This document shows positions 43,412 through 52,870 of a stretch of DNA of 64,000 nucleotides, piece by piece. A model generated the notes under the pieces. The model did no database searches, was not told the DNA's origin, and worked only from the letters and a program-made list of their open reading frames with translations. The position numbers were made by a program, and so were the translations under genes. Source of the DNA: Corynebacterium renale (lineage in GTDB: Bacteria > Actinomycetota > Actinomycetes > Mycobacteriales > Mycobacteriaceae); contig NZ_PDJF01000001.1 of NCBI RefSeq assembly GCF_002563965.1, positions 1,488,001-1,552,000 of the forward strand. Direction: 5' to 3'. How positions within the stretch are numbered: position 1 is the first letter of the stretch; the number at the start of each line of letters is the position of its first letter.

Positions 43412-44464
43412 CTACCGTGCGTGCACGGGCGTGACCTGGCTGGCCTCGGATGGGCCGTACTTATCTAGAAGCGTCGTTGCCTCCTGGGCGGTGCTGCCCA
43501 TTGACGTTTCCTCGAGGTGCTTCAAGTTCTCCGGGATTTCCAGACCGCGCGCGTGCATAGCCTCCACATAGAGCTTGCCTGCACGGTAGGAGGAACGCAC
43601 CAGTGGGCCGGACATGACGGCACCGAAGCCCATCTCCTTAGCTGCATCGGCGAATTCGACGAATTCCTCCGGGCGCACCCAACGCGCGATGGGATGGAAT
43701 AGGGGACCTGGGCGTAGGTACTGGGTAATCGTGATGATGTCGCAACCGGCGGAATGCAGGTCTTCGAGGGCTTCAAGAACTTCCTCACGTTCTTCGCCCA
43801 TGCCTAAGATCAGGTTGGACTTCGTAATTAGACCGTAGTCGCGGGCAGCTCGAATGACCTCCAGAGACCGCTCATAGCGGAACGCTGGACGGATGCGACG
43901 GAAAATACGCGGCACCGTTTCCACGTTGTGTGCGAAGACTTCTGGGCGGGCTTCAAAGACCTCCTCGAGGAGGTCTGGCTTGCCAGAGAAATCTGGGGTC
44001 AAGTTTTCTACACCGGTATGCGGGTTGAGTTCATGGATCTTACGCACCACTTCCGCGTAGAGCCATGCGCCTTCATCCGGGAGGTCGTCGCGAGTAACGC
44101 CCGTAATAGTCGAGTAGTTCAACTGCATCTCGCGTACTGATTCAGCCACGCGACGTGGCTCATCGCGGTCCAGGGGCTCTGGTTTGGCGGAGTTGATCAT
44201 GCAGAAGTCGCAGCGGCGCGAACAGTTCGCTCCGCCGATAAGGAAGGTGGCTTCGCGGGATTCCCAGCATTCGTGAATATTCGGGCAACCGGCTTCTTGG
44301 CACACGGTGTGCAGTTCTGCGCCCGAGACCTTTTTCTTCATGTCCTGGTACTCGGGACCATTTTTAACCTGGTTGCGAATCCATCGAGGCTTGGTCTCAA
44401 TGGGGGTTTGGGAGTTGCGGGCCTCGACGCGCAGTAGTCGGCGTCCTTCTGGAGCTACAGGCAT
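43412..44464 (-). CDS. lipA: Lipoyl synthase
   Basis: 350 residues from ATG at 44464, 10 nt after the lipB stop with a purine-rich GTGAAGGA before it. Radical SAM enzyme inserting two sulfurs into octanoyl-lipoyl domains. The auxiliary cluster cysteines are in [12 protein letters not shown] near residue 54, and the radical SAM motif CSRRCDFC follows at about residue 80. The C-terminal Arg-Ser-Ser motif is RSSYRAGK. Together with LipB it matures the E2 lipoyl domains encoded 0.9 kb away. Confidence 0.98.
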   Translation of the reverse strand: MPVAPEGRRLLRVEARNSQTPIETKPRWIRNQVKNGPEYQDMKKKVSGAELHTVCQEAGCPNIHECWESREATFLIGGANCSRRCDFCMINSAKPEPLDRDEPRRVAESVREMQLNYSTITGVTRDDLPDEGAWLYAEVVRKIHELNPHTGVENLTPDFSGKPDLLEEVFEARPEVFAHNVETVPRIFRRIRPAFRYERSLEVIRAARDYGLITKSNLILGMGEEREEVLEALEDLHSAGCDIITITQYLRPGPLFHPIARWVRPEEFVEFADAAKEMGFGAVMSGPLVRSSYRAGKLYVEAMHARGLEIPENLKHLEETSMGSTAQEATTLLDKYGPSEASQVTPVHAR

Positions 44465-44474
44465 GTCCTTCACC

Positions 44475-45245
44475 CTAGCCTTTCTTGGTTGCAGAGCGCG
44501 CCGGCAGATTCTTTGTGGGATCCGGGGCTGTGCCAATTGTATGGTTTTGCACTTGAAGGGTGCCATCAAGCGCTTGGTTTAACGCTTCGAGCAGCACGGG
44601 GGCCACATCGTCGGGGGTAATCGTACGGTTGAGTTCGTTGCTGATTGTTGTCACGCCAGCATCTGCGATACCGCATGGAACGATGTGCTCGTAGAAATCG
44701 AGGGTGTTGTTGCAGTTCACGCTCATCCCGTGCATGGTCACGCCGTGGGTCACTCGAATGCCTAAGGCTGCGACTTTCCGGGCTGGCTGGGTTGCTGTTT
44801 CCGGGAGCCAGACTCCAGACCGACCTTCGATGCGCCCACATTCCGTCAGCCCGATTCTGCGCAGTGCCTCGATAGCTGCTTCTTCAAGACGCCGCACATA
44901 ATCAACGACGTCGATAGGCTCAGCCAGCTGAATGATGGGGTAGACCACGAGTTGCCCGCGTCCGTGCCAGGTAATGCGTCCGCCGCGGTCCACGTCGATG
45001 ACCGGTAATCCGTTAGTGGGACGATCCTCCGGCTGGGTCCGTTTGCCCGCGGTGTAGATGTCTGGGTGCTCCAGCACGAGGATGTGATCACCGGTCTCGC
45101 CGGCATACCGGCTGGCTGCCAGGCGAGCTTGAGTGTCCCAGGTTTCCTTGTAATCAACCACGCCCATGAAGTGAGTTTCAGCAGGGGACTCTTGAGCGCG
45201 AATAGATTTGTCTGGGGGATAGAAAGGTTTGCGCGGTGCGGTCAT
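44475..45245 (-). CDS. lipB: Octanoyl-(acyl carrier protein) : protein N-octanoyltransferase
   Basis: 256 residues from ATG at 45245; TACTGT ends 8 nt upstream (leaderless). Transfers octanoate from ACP to the lipoyl-domain Lys. The substrate loop [17 protein letters not shown] is near residue 87. The catalytic Lys is in [11 protein letters not shown] and the catalytic Cys in IVPCGIAD near residue 190. A 30-residue N-terminal and a basic C-terminal extension are typical of actinobacterial LipB. First gene of the lipB-lipA operon. It needs an octanoyl-ACP donor, a possible use for the orphan ACP at 5.9 kb. Confidence 0.97.
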   Translation of the reverse strand: MTAPRKPFYPPDKSIRAQESPAETHFMGVVDYKETWDTQARLAASRYAGETGDHILVLEHPDIYTAGKRTQPEDRPTNGLPVIDVDRGGRITWHGRGQLVVYPIIQLAEPIDVVDYVRRLEEAAIEALRRIGLTECGRIEGRSGVWLPETATQPARKVAALGIRVTHGVTMHGMSVNCNNTLDFYEHIVPCGIADAGVTTISNELNRTITPDDVAPVLLEALNQALDGTLQVQNHTIGTAPDPTKNLPARSATKKG

Positions 45246-45331
45246 GTCTCTTCACAGTAGTAGAACCGTACTGTTAGTGGGTTCTTGCCCCTCCACACTG
45301 CTTCTCGACGTCCTCCGGCCCGCAACGCAGA

Positions 45332-45365
45332 ACTCCCCTGACAACCAGTGGGTTGCCAGGGGAGT
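45332..45365. terminator. Terminator downstream of the E2 gene
   Basis: ACTCCCCTG-CAACC / GGTTG-CAGGGGAGT, a 14-bp stem with one internal mismatch and a 4-nt loop, close to the E2 stop on the minus strand. Confidence 0.7.
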
Positions 45366-45388
45366 GTGGTTCTAGTGTGCGATGGCTT

Positions 45389-47107
45389 TTACAGCGCGAG
45401 GTCGCCTTCGTACTGTGCGCGCTCGAGACGGTCGCGGACGGTCATCATGAACCGGCCTGCGTCTGCGCCGTCGATGATCTGGTGATCGTAGGTCAGGGGC
45501 AGGTACACCATCTGGCGTACCGCGATGGCCTCGATACCGCCTTCGGTGATGACAACCGGACGCTTAGTGATAACGCCGGTTCCCATGATGCCGGACTGTG
45601 GTGGGACCAGAATCGGGGTATCGGACAGTGCATTGACGGAACCGAAGTTCGTGATCGTGAATGTACCGCCGGCGAGATCGTTTGGCTTGAGCTTGTTGTT
45701 GCGGGAACGCTCAGCCAGGTCCGCGATAGCCTGTGCCAGCTCCGGCAGGGTCTTCTCCTGAGCCTTGTGGATGACTGGGGTGAGCAGACCTTGCGGGGTA
45801 TCCACTGCGATGGAGAGATTGACGTCTGCGTGGTACGTGATTTCCTTGGTGTCCTTGTTGTAGGACGCGTTGACGTTCGGGTGAGCCTCGAGGGCTTCCA
45901 CAACTGCCTTGACGAAGAACGGAAGGAAGGTCAGGTTGACGCCGTACTTGTCCTGGAAGGCTTGCTTGGAAGCCTTGCGCAGAACAGAGATGCGGGTCAT
46001 ATCGACCTCGTGCAGCTGGGTCAGCTGTGCGGAAGTCTGCAGGGCCTCGACGGTCTTCGTCGCGGTGATCTGGCGGATGCGGTTTGCCTTCTTGGTGGTG
46101 CCACGCAGCTCTGCCTTTGAAGGATCAACGCCGACGGTGGAACGTGGGTCGCCGGACTCTGCTGCAGGTGCGGCAGTTTCAGAAGGAGCCGAAGCAGGCG
46201 CTTCCTTAGAAGCCTGGGCTGCGGCTTCGACATCCTGCTTACGGATACGTCCACCAACGCCGGTGCCTTCAACCGTGCTCAAATCTACACCGTGCTTTTC
46301 AGCGAGCTTGCGTACCAGTGGGGTGACGTAAGGAACCTTGCCGGAGGTCGAGGACTTCTTCTCTTCCTGTTTTGGCTCAGCCTTAGGTTCTTCCTTCTTT
46401 TCAGCAGGCTTCTCTTCCGGTTCAGCCTTCTTTTCTTCCTTGGGCTCTTCCTTTTCCTGCTTTTCTTCTTCGGCTGCGTTAGCAGCAGAAGAATCGTCGG
46501 AGGAGGAGGCACCGGCTGGGGCGGCGTTTTCATCACCAATGCGTGCGATGACGGCGCCGACGTCGACGGTGTCATCTTCGTCAGCCAGGATTTCAATCAG
46601 TGTGCCGGCGACTGGAGATGGGATTTCGGTGTCGACCTTGTCGGTGGAAACCTCGAGCAAAGGTTCGTCGACTTCGACGGTGTCGCCCACGGACTTGAGC
46701 CACTGGGTGATGGTGCCTTCGGTGACGGATTCGCCGAGTTCTGGCATTTCAACGTCGGTTGCGTCGCCGGAAGCTGCGGAAGGCGTCTCCTTCTTTTCTT
46801 CCTTTGGCGCTTCCTTTTCCTGCTCGGCTTCAGCGGACGAAGAATCGTCGGAGGAGGACGGCTTTTCTCCCTCATCACCGATGATTGCAATGACCCCGCC
46901 GACGTCGACAGTGTCATCTTCCTCGGCCTTGATCTCGAGCAGCACGCCGGCCACTGGAGATGGGATTTCGGTGTCAACTTTATCGGTGGAAACCTCGAGC
47001 AAAGGTTCATCGACCTCGACGGTATCGCCCACGGACTTTAGCCACTGGGTGATGGTGCCTTCGGTGACGGATTCGCCCAACTCGGGCATTTCTACGGAGT
47101 GCGCCAT
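45389..47107 (-). CDS. sucB: 2-oxo acid dehydrogenase E2 (dihydrolipoyl acyltransferase)
   Basis: 572 residues from ATG at 47107 with GAGGAG upstream. Two lipoyl domains (residues ~1-78 and ~117-195), each with the lipoylated Lys in STDKVDTE; 50 consecutive residues are identical between them. Acidic Glu/Lys/Ala linkers follow. The subunit-binding domain is [19 protein letters not shown] near residue 265. The catalytic domain ends with [14 protein letters not shown] (His/Asp). C. glutamicum AceF has three lipoyl domains; this one has two. In this group the gene is variously called sucB, aceF or dlaT. The protein is the shared E2 that serves AceE and probably the OdhA complex. Confidence 0.96.
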   Translation of the reverse strand: MAHSVEMPELGESVTEGTITQWLKSVGDTVEVDEPLLEVSTDKVDTEIPSPVAGVLLEIKAEEDDTVDVGGVIAIIGDEGEKPSSSDDSSSAEAEQEKEAPKEEKKETPSAASGDATDVEMPELGESVTEGTITQWLKSVGDTVEVDEPLLEVSTDKVDTEIPSPVAGTLIEILADEDDTVDVGAVIARIGDENAAPAGASSSDDSSAANAAEEEKQEKEEPKEEKKAEPEEKPAEKKEEPKAEPKQEEKKSSTSGKVPYVTPLVRKLAEKHGVDLSTVEGTGVGGRIRKQDVEAAAQASKEAPASAPSETAAPAAESGDPRSTVGVDPSKAELRGTTKKANRIRQITATKTVEALQTSAQLTQLHEVDMTRISVLRKASKQAFQDKYGVNLTFLPFFVKAVVEALEAHPNVNASYNKDTKEITYHADVNLSIAVDTPQGLLTPVIHKAQEKTLPELAQAIADLAERSRNNKLKPNDLAGGTFTITNFGSVNALSDTPILVPPQSGIMGTGVITKRPVVITEGGIEAIAVRQMVYLPLTYDHQIIDGADAGRFMMTVRDRLERAQYEGDLAL

Positions 47108-47233
47108 GTGCTTAGACTCCTCGCAAGTCGATTAGTAAAAGGGACAGTAATACCTCTCACAGTACCCGCATACCGCGTTTTTTGCCCGACGGGGGGAAAG
47201 CATTTCAGCGGGATACATATAGGATTGGATACC

Positions 47234-47647
47234 GTGTTCAACTTATTCGGCAGGAAGAATCGCGCCAGCAATATAAAGCCCCCGCGCGGACCAGGAGATA
47301 CCATCCGTCCCGAGGATGCTGCCTACCTGCGTGAATGGGCTGCGAACAAGTCGTTTATTGAGGCCTATATTGAGCCGGAGACTCTAGTCAATGAAATGTC
47401 TGTCGTCGTGGTCAGCGAAACGGGTGAATTCGTTCGCCGACGCATTGGGGGACCTAAAGGCATTGATGCCGTAGCAAAACTCCTCGGGTGTTCGGTGTAC
47501 GACGTTGAAGAAACCGGCTACCCGCAGCGGATGCGCGAACGTATCGAACGTGACCGTATCCTGCGCAAGCGTGCAGAACAGCTAGAGCGCAGGGCCCGCT
47601 TTGCGTCCGACGAATCCCTCGGCGACGCAGGGGATACGGATAAGTAA
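47234..47647 (+). CDS. Conserved hypothetical protein
   Basis: 137 residues from GTG 47234. TAGGAT ends 8 nt upstream (leaderless), which overrides the longer open frame from 47099. I do not recognise a family with a known function. It starts with a short basic hydrophobic stretch (FNLFGRKNR), has a central alpha/beta part (SFIEAYIEPETLVNEMSVVV, then SETGEFVRRRIGG, IDAVAKLLGCSVYDVEETG) and ends in a basic coiled coil (RMRERIERDRILRKRAEQL). Divergent from the E2 gene. A position beside E2 is conserved in corynebacteria, but the link is unproven. Confidence 0.7.
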   Translation: MFNLFGRKNRASNIKPPRGPGDTIRPEDAAYLREWAANKSFIEAYIEPETLVNEMSVVVVSETGEFVRRRIGGPKGIDAVAKLLGCSVYDVEETGYPQRMRERIERDRILRKRAEQLERRARFASDESLGDAGDTDK

Positions 47648-47692
47648 ACACTTCGCACGCAGCGTACATACCGAGGGGTAGTAAAAAGGTTG

Positions 47693-47728
47693 AGCCGTGA
47701 ACACTGACTACCAGTGTTCACGGCTTTT
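47693..47728. terminator. Intrinsic terminator between convergent genes
   Basis: AGCCGTGAACACTG/CAGTGTTCACGGCT, a 14-bp perfect stem, 5-nt loop, then TTT; an A-run precedes it for the opposite strand. Confidence 0.9.
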
Positions 47729-47762
47729 CGCCTTGCGGGAACCAAAGGTTCCTCAAGTTGGG

Positions 47763-49316
47763 TTAGGCTTCTGCGATCTTCTCCATGAGGGCTACGAACG
47801 TACGCACTGGGTTACCGGTGGCACGTGCCGGGGTGTACCCGTAGGGGGCCTTGGTGTTGAACGATGGGCCGGCGATATCCACGTGCGCCCACTCAATGCC
47901 ATTGCCGACGAACTTTTCCAGGTAGGTGCCTGCGTAGAGCATTCCACCGTCGCGGGAATTCGGCACATTGCGGATGTCGGCGATAGGGGATTCGATAGCC
48001 TTGTCATGCTCTTCGAGCAGTGGCATAGCCCACGCGTTTTCACCCACCTCACGGCCGAGTTCTGCTACGGTATCGCGCAATTCATCGGTGCCCATGACGG
48101 CTGCGGTGCGATTTCCTAGAGCCACGATTTGTGCGCCCGTCAGGGTAGAGGTCTCCACCAGCTTTGCTGGTTTGTCCTCGGATGCGAAGGCGATGGCGTC
48201 GCCAAGCACAACTCGGCCTTCCGCATCAGTGTTAATAATTTCGCTGGTGATGCCGCCATAGTGGGTAATCACATCACCGGGACGGGTTGCGGATCCACTT
48301 GGCATGTTTTCTGCCAGGGCCACTGTGCCGGTCACTGTGATGGGCAGGTTGAGGCGGGCTGCGGCAAGTACGGCGTTGATTACTGCAGCGGAACCACCCA
48401 TGTCAGAGATCATGTTTTCCATGTTTGCTGGTGGCTTCAATGAGATTCCACCGGTATCAAAAGTGATGCCTTTGCCCACGAGTGCCAGATCTGGCTTCTT
48501 GGACCCCTTCTTTGGCTGCCAACGCACCTGGACAACCCGTGGCGAGTGCTCCGAACCTTGGCCCACCGCAAGAACACCGCCGAAGCCCTGCTTCGTGAGT
48601 TCCTTCTTATCCAATACGGTGACCTCGACTCCCGTATCTTTGGCGTGCTGCTCGATGAGCTGCGCATACACCTTGGGGTAGAGGAAGTTTGATGGGGTGT
48701 TGACCCAGTCGCGTGTAGTGTTCACAGCTTCTGCGGTGATAACTGCAGTGTTGAACTCGGTGGTTGGTTCCTTTTTCTTCGCGTCCGGATCCAAGAAAAT
48801 GACTTCCGTTTCAGTGAATGACTTCCTGGAGCTTAGGCCGGCGTAATGGTAGGAACCTAGGATCCAGCCCTCGACTGCTGGGCGGAGACCAAACTGGTTC
48901 AAGGTGGTGGCCACAGTCTTTAACTGTGGCGAGTGCGCGCTAAGATGCCGTCCGACGACGCCTGCAGCGCGTCGCAGTGTTTCGTCATCAAGGTCTTCTA
49001 CCGCGCCCAAGCCAACAGCGATGATTGTCGAGGGCAAGCCTTCCTTCTGTGCCTTCGGCCCTGCAGCCAGCAACGTATGTTCGCCAACCGATGCGCGTGC
49101 GCCGATGGCCTCGAGTGCCTCCAGGAGTTCTTGTGCAGACTCCGTCGAGAGGACATCGCTGGCAGGAAGCTCGAGCCCTGATTCCTTTGCGTCTTCGGTG
49201 CTGTCACCAGCATTAAAAACTGGGAGGACAAGTGCATCCGGAGTTTTCTTTGGAATCTTGACGGACAGTTTGGCAGTTGCTGCTGTCCCGGTTGCTGGCA
49301 GAGTAAACGATGCCAT
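47763..49316 (-). CDS. pepA: Leucyl aminopeptidase (M17)
   Basis: 517 residues from ATG at 49316, with GGAGG at spacing ~9; the longer frame is rejected. Zinc/manganese exopeptidase that releases N-terminal residues, usually hexameric and cytosolic. The C-terminal catalytic domain has VGKGITFDTGGISLKP (metal Lys/Asp), NTDAEGR (M17 signature), and DIAGPSF near the end. The N-terminal ~190 residues are the usual divergent regulatory domain. Faces ilvE divergently across ~110 nt, as in mycobacteria (pepB-ilvE). Confidence 0.97.
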   Translation of the reverse strand: MASFTLPATGTAATAKLSVKIPKKTPDALVLPVFNAGDSTEDAKESGLELPASDVLSTESAQELLEALEAIGARASVGEHTLLAAGPKAQKEGLPSTIIAVGLGAVEDLDDETLRRAAGVVGRHLSAHSPQLKTVATTLNQFGLRPAVEGWILGSYHYAGLSSRKSFTETEVIFLDPDAKKKEPTTEFNTAVITAEAVNTTRDWVNTPSNFLYPKVYAQLIEQHAKDTGVEVTVLDKKELTKQGFGGVLAVGQGSEHSPRVVQVRWQPKKGSKKPDLALVGKGITFDTGGISLKPPANMENMISDMGGSAAVINAVLAAARLNLPITVTGTVALAENMPSGSATRPGDVITHYGGITSEIINTDAEGRVVLGDAIAFASEDKPAKLVETSTLTGAQIVALGNRTAAVMGTDELRDTVAELGREVGENAWAMPLLEEHDKAIESPIADIRNVPNSRDGGMLYAGTYLEKFVGNGIEWAHVDIAGPSFNTKAPYGYTPARATGNPVRTFVALMEKIAEA

Positions 49317-49426
49317 AGCTATGGACCTCCAATAAGAATGTGTGATGTGTTCTGTGGGCCCCACCCTAGCCAAGAAAATAGGCGCGGGTGGGGGATACTA
49401 GAAGGCCCCGGGTGTAGTGTGTAGTC

Positions 49427-50536
49427 ATGGCACTGAATTTTGAGATTAACGTATCAAAAAATCCCCGCAGCGAAGCTGAGCGGAATGAAATTCTAAAGGA
49501 CCCGGCTTTCGGCCAGGTGTTCACGGACCATATGGTGCGCATCAATTGGTCTGAAGATAAGGGCTGGCATGACGCCCAGGTGATGCCGTTCGGTCCGATT
49601 GAAATGTCTCCCGCTTCGAGTGTTCTGCACTACGGCCAGGCAATCTTCGAGGGATTGAAGGCTTATCGACGTCCCGACGGTTCGATCGCAACCTTCCGCC
49701 CTGAGCGCAACGCACAGCGTATGCAGAATTCTGCACGCCGCTTGAACATGCCAGAGTTGCCGGAAGAGGATTTTCTGAAGGCAATCCAGGTCCTCGTTGA
49801 AACTGATAAGGAATGGGTTCCCGAGGCCGGTGGCGAAGCTGCATTGTACCTGCGTCCAGTCATGTTTGCGACGGAAGCGACCCTGGGTGTCCACGCGTCT
49901 AAGACCTACTCCTTCTACGTAATCGCGTCCCCATCGGGTGCTTACTTCGAGGGTGGAGTCAAGCCCGTGTCCGTCTGGATCTCCCAAGACTATGTCCGCG
50001 CCGCTCCGGGTGGTACCGGTGACGCCAAGTTCGCCGGTAACTACGCAGCATCGCTTCTGGCCCAAACTCAGGCAGCTGAAAAGGGCTGCGATCAAGTTGT
50101 CTGGTTGGACGCTATCGAGCGCAAGTACATCGAAGAAATGGGCGGCATGAACCTCATGTTCGTCTACGGTTCCGAAGCAGACGGGAACGTGAAGGTTGTC
50201 ACCCCAGCGCTATCCGGCTCACTGCTGCCAGGCGTCACCCGCGATTCCCTGCTGCAGGTTGCCAAGGACTTGGGTTACGACACCGACGAGGTGCACCTCT
50301 CCGTGGATCAGTGGCGTGAGGACGTCGCAAGTGGTGCGATGACCGAAGTCCTCGCCTGCGGCACGGCAGCGGTATTGACCCCAGTGGGACGCGTCCTGAG
50401 CAACGACGGCGAATTCACCGTTAACAATAACGAAGCCGGTGACGTCACCATGAAGCTGCGCGAAACCCTGACCGGTATCCAGCACGGGGACAAGGAAGAC
50501 ACCCACGGCTGGATTTACACATTGGTCGAGGCTTAA
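49427..50536 (+). CDS. ilvE: Branched-chain amino acid aminotransferase
   Basis: 369 residues. PLP enzyme transferring amino groups between glutamate and the oxo acids of Leu, Ile and Val. Class IV signature: the PLP Lys lies in FAGNYAASL (Asn/Tyr) and EKGCDQVVWLDAIERKYIEEMGG region, with the substrate loop LHYGQAIFEGLKAYR near residue 65 and ACGTAAVLTPVG near residue 308. This is the long (~365-aa) group II BCAT. Upstream has a TACTAG-like -10 and a short leader with no strong Shine-Dalgarno. Confidence 0.97.
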   Translation: MALNFEINVSKNPRSEAERNEILKDPAFGQVFTDHMVRINWSEDKGWHDAQVMPFGPIEMSPASSVLHYGQAIFEGLKAYRRPDGSIATFRPERNAQRMQNSARRLNMPELPEEDFLKAIQVLVETDKEWVPEAGGEAALYLRPVMFATEATLGVHASKTYSFYVIASPSGAYFEGGVKPVSVWISQDYVRAAPGGTGDAKFAGNYAASLLAQTQAAEKGCDQVVWLDAIERKYIEEMGGMNLMFVYGSEADGNVKVVTPALSGSLLPGVTRDSLLQVAKDLGYDTDEVHLSVDQWREDVASGAMTEVLACGTAAVLTPVGRVLSNDGEFTVNNNEAGDVTMKLRETLTGIQHGDKEDTHGWIYTLVEA

Positions 50537-50542
50537 GCCTGC

Positions 50543-51415
50543 CTAGTACAGGTGGCTGGCGGCGCGAACGAGGGGGAGCGTTGCCAGCGCACCGGCCCCG
50601 TAGCCTAGGGGCATATTGAGGGCAAAAACGGGGGTTATATTAAGCGCTCTCAGCGCCTGAAGATGAGCCGGCATACGGGTAAGTTGCCCTGCGAGCAGCC
50701 AGGATTTAGTTCCCGGTGCCATGCGTTCGCCCACTAGTGCTGCGACGGTCGTAGTGAGAGTATCAAGCAAAATTGGGGTCCGGCGACCAGCGGCGCGGAC
50801 AATAACCCCAATCAGACGCGCAATGTCTGCGTCACCTATCGAAGCCACCAGATTAACTGCCGCGTGAGCGTGCTCGCGACCCCGGAACATCAAATCGCGA
50901 ATCTCCGCGATGTCTTTGGCCCACTGCTCGTCATCAACACCGTGGAAACCCCACACTGCAACAGGTTCAGTGCTTGTCAGAGTGCCTAAAATTGCGGTCG
51001 ATGGTAACTCGGTCCGCGTGGACACCGAAGCGGGGATGATGATGTCAACGCCTGAATCGATGAGGGCATCGGCGCACTGAGCGCCTTCCGCCAGCGCGGC
51101 CATCATAGTCTGCCGATCCAGAGGAGACTGCTGTGTATTTTCAGATTCTGCGTGCTCGGGGAGGAAGTACTGCCGAACACCGGGGACATCTGCAAGTGCG
51201 GAAATCGGCCCGGAGGCGTCGATAAGCGATTGCCTAGCCGGTCCCACCCCGCACCCGACGAAACCCACATCCGGGATGCCACGCTGCACTCCGCAGCGGC
51301 TCAGGAACTCAGCAACCTGGCCAAGGGCGCCAAGTCGGTCGCGAGGAATATCTGTGCGCATAGTCGTAGGGCCGTGCGGTGGTTCGACCGGCGCGAAAAG
51401 CTCAGTCGGGTTCAT
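50543..51415 (-). CDS. CobT-like protein lacking the catalytic glutamate
   Basis: 290 residues, shorter than CobT (~350). The overall CobT order is recognisable: GFVGCGVGPARQS, GVDIIIPASVSTRTELPSTA (where CobT has its G-x-GIGNTT nicotinate-mononucleotide loop), VWGFHGVDDEQWAKDI and LDTLTTTVAAL. The C-terminal active-site motif, LGEGxGA in CobT, reads LGYGAGALATLPL, so the catalytic Glu is replaced by Tyr. The GNTT loop is also lost. Dimethylbenzimidazole phosphoribosyltransferase activity is doubtful. The gene sits between ilvE and the DUF3043 gene, as cobT does in mycobacteria, so it is probably the positional orthologue in decay or repurposed. Confidence 0.75.
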   Translation of the reverse strand: MNPTELFAPVEPPHGPTTMRTDIPRDRLGALGQVAEFLSRCGVQRGIPDVGFVGCGVGPARQSLIDASGPISALADVPGVRQYFLPEHAESENTQQSPLDRQTMMAALAEGAQCADALIDSGVDIIIPASVSTRTELPSTAILGTLTSTEPVAVWGFHGVDDEQWAKDIAEIRDLMFRGREHAHAAVNLVASIGDADIARLIGVIVRAAGRRTPILLDTLTTTVAALVGERMAPGTKSWLLAGQLTRMPAHLQALRALNITPVFALNMPLGYGAGALATLPLVRAASHLY

Positions 51416-51416
51416 G

Positions 51417-52130
51417 CTAAATCGAATCGCCGATTTCTACGCGCGGGCGAGGAGTACGCCAACGACGCGGCTGTGTAGAACGCGAGTATGCGTAAAAGCC
51501 TAAGCCCCACCCAGCCGCAGTGGTGCCTGGGAAGCGTGCGCGCACTTCCTTATTGACCTTGCGCCCATTAATAAAGCCTTCGATAGCGAAGAGCAAAATC
51601 ATAATCATCGCAATACCCGACGCGATGGTGGCGACCTGTGGCATGGCGTTGCCGATCAACATAATGATCAAGAGGACGAACGCCGTTGGCATAACTGCGT
51701 TGTTCAGCATCCGGCGCGCATCGACCCAGTCACGGGTGAAGGCACGCTCGGGGCCCTTATCGCGAGGAAGGAGATAGCGCTCGTCGCCGCGGTCCATGGC
51801 CTCTTGCATCTCCATGCGTCGCGCGCGTGTCTCCTCGCGTTCCTTGCGCTTGTAGTCCTTCCACTCCCCCTTGGACATGGACTCTTTGAGTTCCTTGCGC
51901 TTCTGACGTGCAGTGGCAGGATCAGTTGGCTCTTTTCCGCGGATTACGCCCTTAGCCATTTCTACGTCGCGACGCTTCGGAGTCGGACGACCCTTAGGCG
52001 GGGTATAGCCCTTTGGCAGGTGCGTTTTTTCTTCCTGAGCCGTCGCATGAGAACCAACGGACTCGCCTGAAGTAGGGGAGTCCTGGGTCTTCTCAGCGGG
52101 CTGTTCATCTTTCTTCCACGGATTCTTCAC
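51417..52130 (-). CDS. DUF3043 membrane protein
   Basis: 237 residues from GTG at 52130; TACCCT ends 7 nt upstream (leaderless). A hydrophilic basic N-terminal half (residues 1-130, KGYTPPKGRPTPKRRDVEMA, DYKRKEREETRARR) contains the DUF3043 hallmark DERYLLPRDKGPERAFTRDW. Two membrane helices follow (~150-200: MPTAFVLLIIMLIGNAM and IASGIAMIMILLFAIEGF). The family is actinobacterial and of unknown function. It is followed 1 nt later on the same strand by the CobT-like gene, with which it is likely co-transcribed. Confidence 0.88.
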   Translation of the reverse strand: MKNPWKKDEQPAEKTQDSPTSGESVGSHATAQEEKTHLPKGYTPPKGRPTPKRRDVEMAKGVIRGKEPTDPATARQKRKELKESMSKGEWKDYKRKEREETRARRMEMQEAMDRGDERYLLPRDKGPERAFTRDWVDARRMLNNAVMPTAFVLLIIMLIGNAMPQVATIASGIAMIMILLFAIEGFINGRKVNKEVRARFPGTTAAGWGLGFYAYSRSTQPRRWRTPRPRVEIGDSI

Positions 52131-52456
52131 GCCTACTAGGGTACAAGGGTGGACGCCAAAAGTGGACCTCACCCACGCCGGTCGGACGGAATCCAGGAAG
52201 GGGAGGGCCGGGGAATGAACAAAGCGCGTGCGGTGTTATGACTCTATAGATCCGGAATCCATTGTGCGCGCTCTCCAATGTGGGTGATTATCCTTGCGGT
52301 ATATGGCATGGGTACCGGGCCTAGTCATCACGTGCGCCAGGGAGTACAGTGGTGGACACTTAAAGTATTACGGTGTGTAAACGCCGGTGTCGCAGTATCG
52401 GGATATACGTACTGCAGGTACATAACCCCAAAACGAATGTGAGGAGCTCTTTCACT
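52131..52456. other. Divergent intergenic region, no gene seen
   Basis: 326 nt between the DUF3043 and HesB-type genes. CTATAGAT (52243-52250) resembles one half of an AmtR site, but the second half is missing. TACAGT at about 52345 may be a -10. Nothing else supportable. Confidence 0.4.
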
Positions 52457-52801
52457 ATGACTGCACCATCAACAGCAACAGGTGTGATCTTGACAGAAGC
52501 TGCAGCTGCGAAGGCCAAGGCACTGCTTGATCAGGAAGGCCGTAATGACCTTTCGCTGCGCATTGCAGTTCAGCCCGGTGGCTGTGCAGGTTTGCGTTAC
52601 CAGCTTTACTTCGACGACCGCGACCTAGACGGTGACAAAGAGGATATCGTCGGTGGTGTACGCCTCGTCGTAGACAAGATGTCTGTCCCATACCTCATGG
52701 GCGCGACCATCGATTTCGCAGACACGATCGAGCAGCAGGGTTTCACCATCGATAATCCAAACGCTGGTGGTTCCTGCGCCTGCGGTGATTCTTTCAACTA
52801 A
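52457..52801 (+). CDS. HesB/IscA/ErpA-type iron-sulfur carrier
   Basis: 114 residues from ATG 52457 (GAGGAG upstream, spacing ~9); the longer open frame has no start signal. The family's three conserved Cys are present: GGCAGLRY near residue 44 and the C-terminal GSCACGDSF. A-type carriers accept Fe-S clusters from the SUF machinery and hand them to apoproteins; LipA, encoded in this window, is one possible client. Positional orthologue of M. tuberculosis Rv2204c. Followed by a strong terminator. Confidence 0.93.
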   Translation: MTAPSTATGVILTEAAAAKAKALLDQEGRNDLSLRIAVQPGGCAGLRYQLYFDDRDLDGDKEDIVGGVRLVVDKMSVPYLMGATIDFADTIEQQGFTIDNPNAGGSCACGDSFN

Positions 52802-52819
52802 GCACTAGGCAGGAAGTAA

Positions 52820-52860
52820 GGCCGGGAGGGCGTCGCTAATCGACGTCCTCCCGGCCTTTT
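52820..52860. terminator. Strong terminator between convergent genes
   Basis: GGCCGGGAGGGCGTCG/CGACGTCCTCCCGGCC, 16-bp stem with one mismatch, 5-nt loop, then TTTT. Confidence 0.9.
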
Positions 52861-52870
52861 CGCTCATCCT

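Noticed and set aside
46292..47135. Plus-strand frames rich in Ser or Phe opposite the E2 gene
   Set aside because: Mirror of the E2 acidic linkers and repeated lipoyl domains; no independent support.
52243..52250. CTATAGAT as an AmtR site
   Set aside because: Only one half of the AmtR motif is present and neither neighbour is a nitrogen gene.
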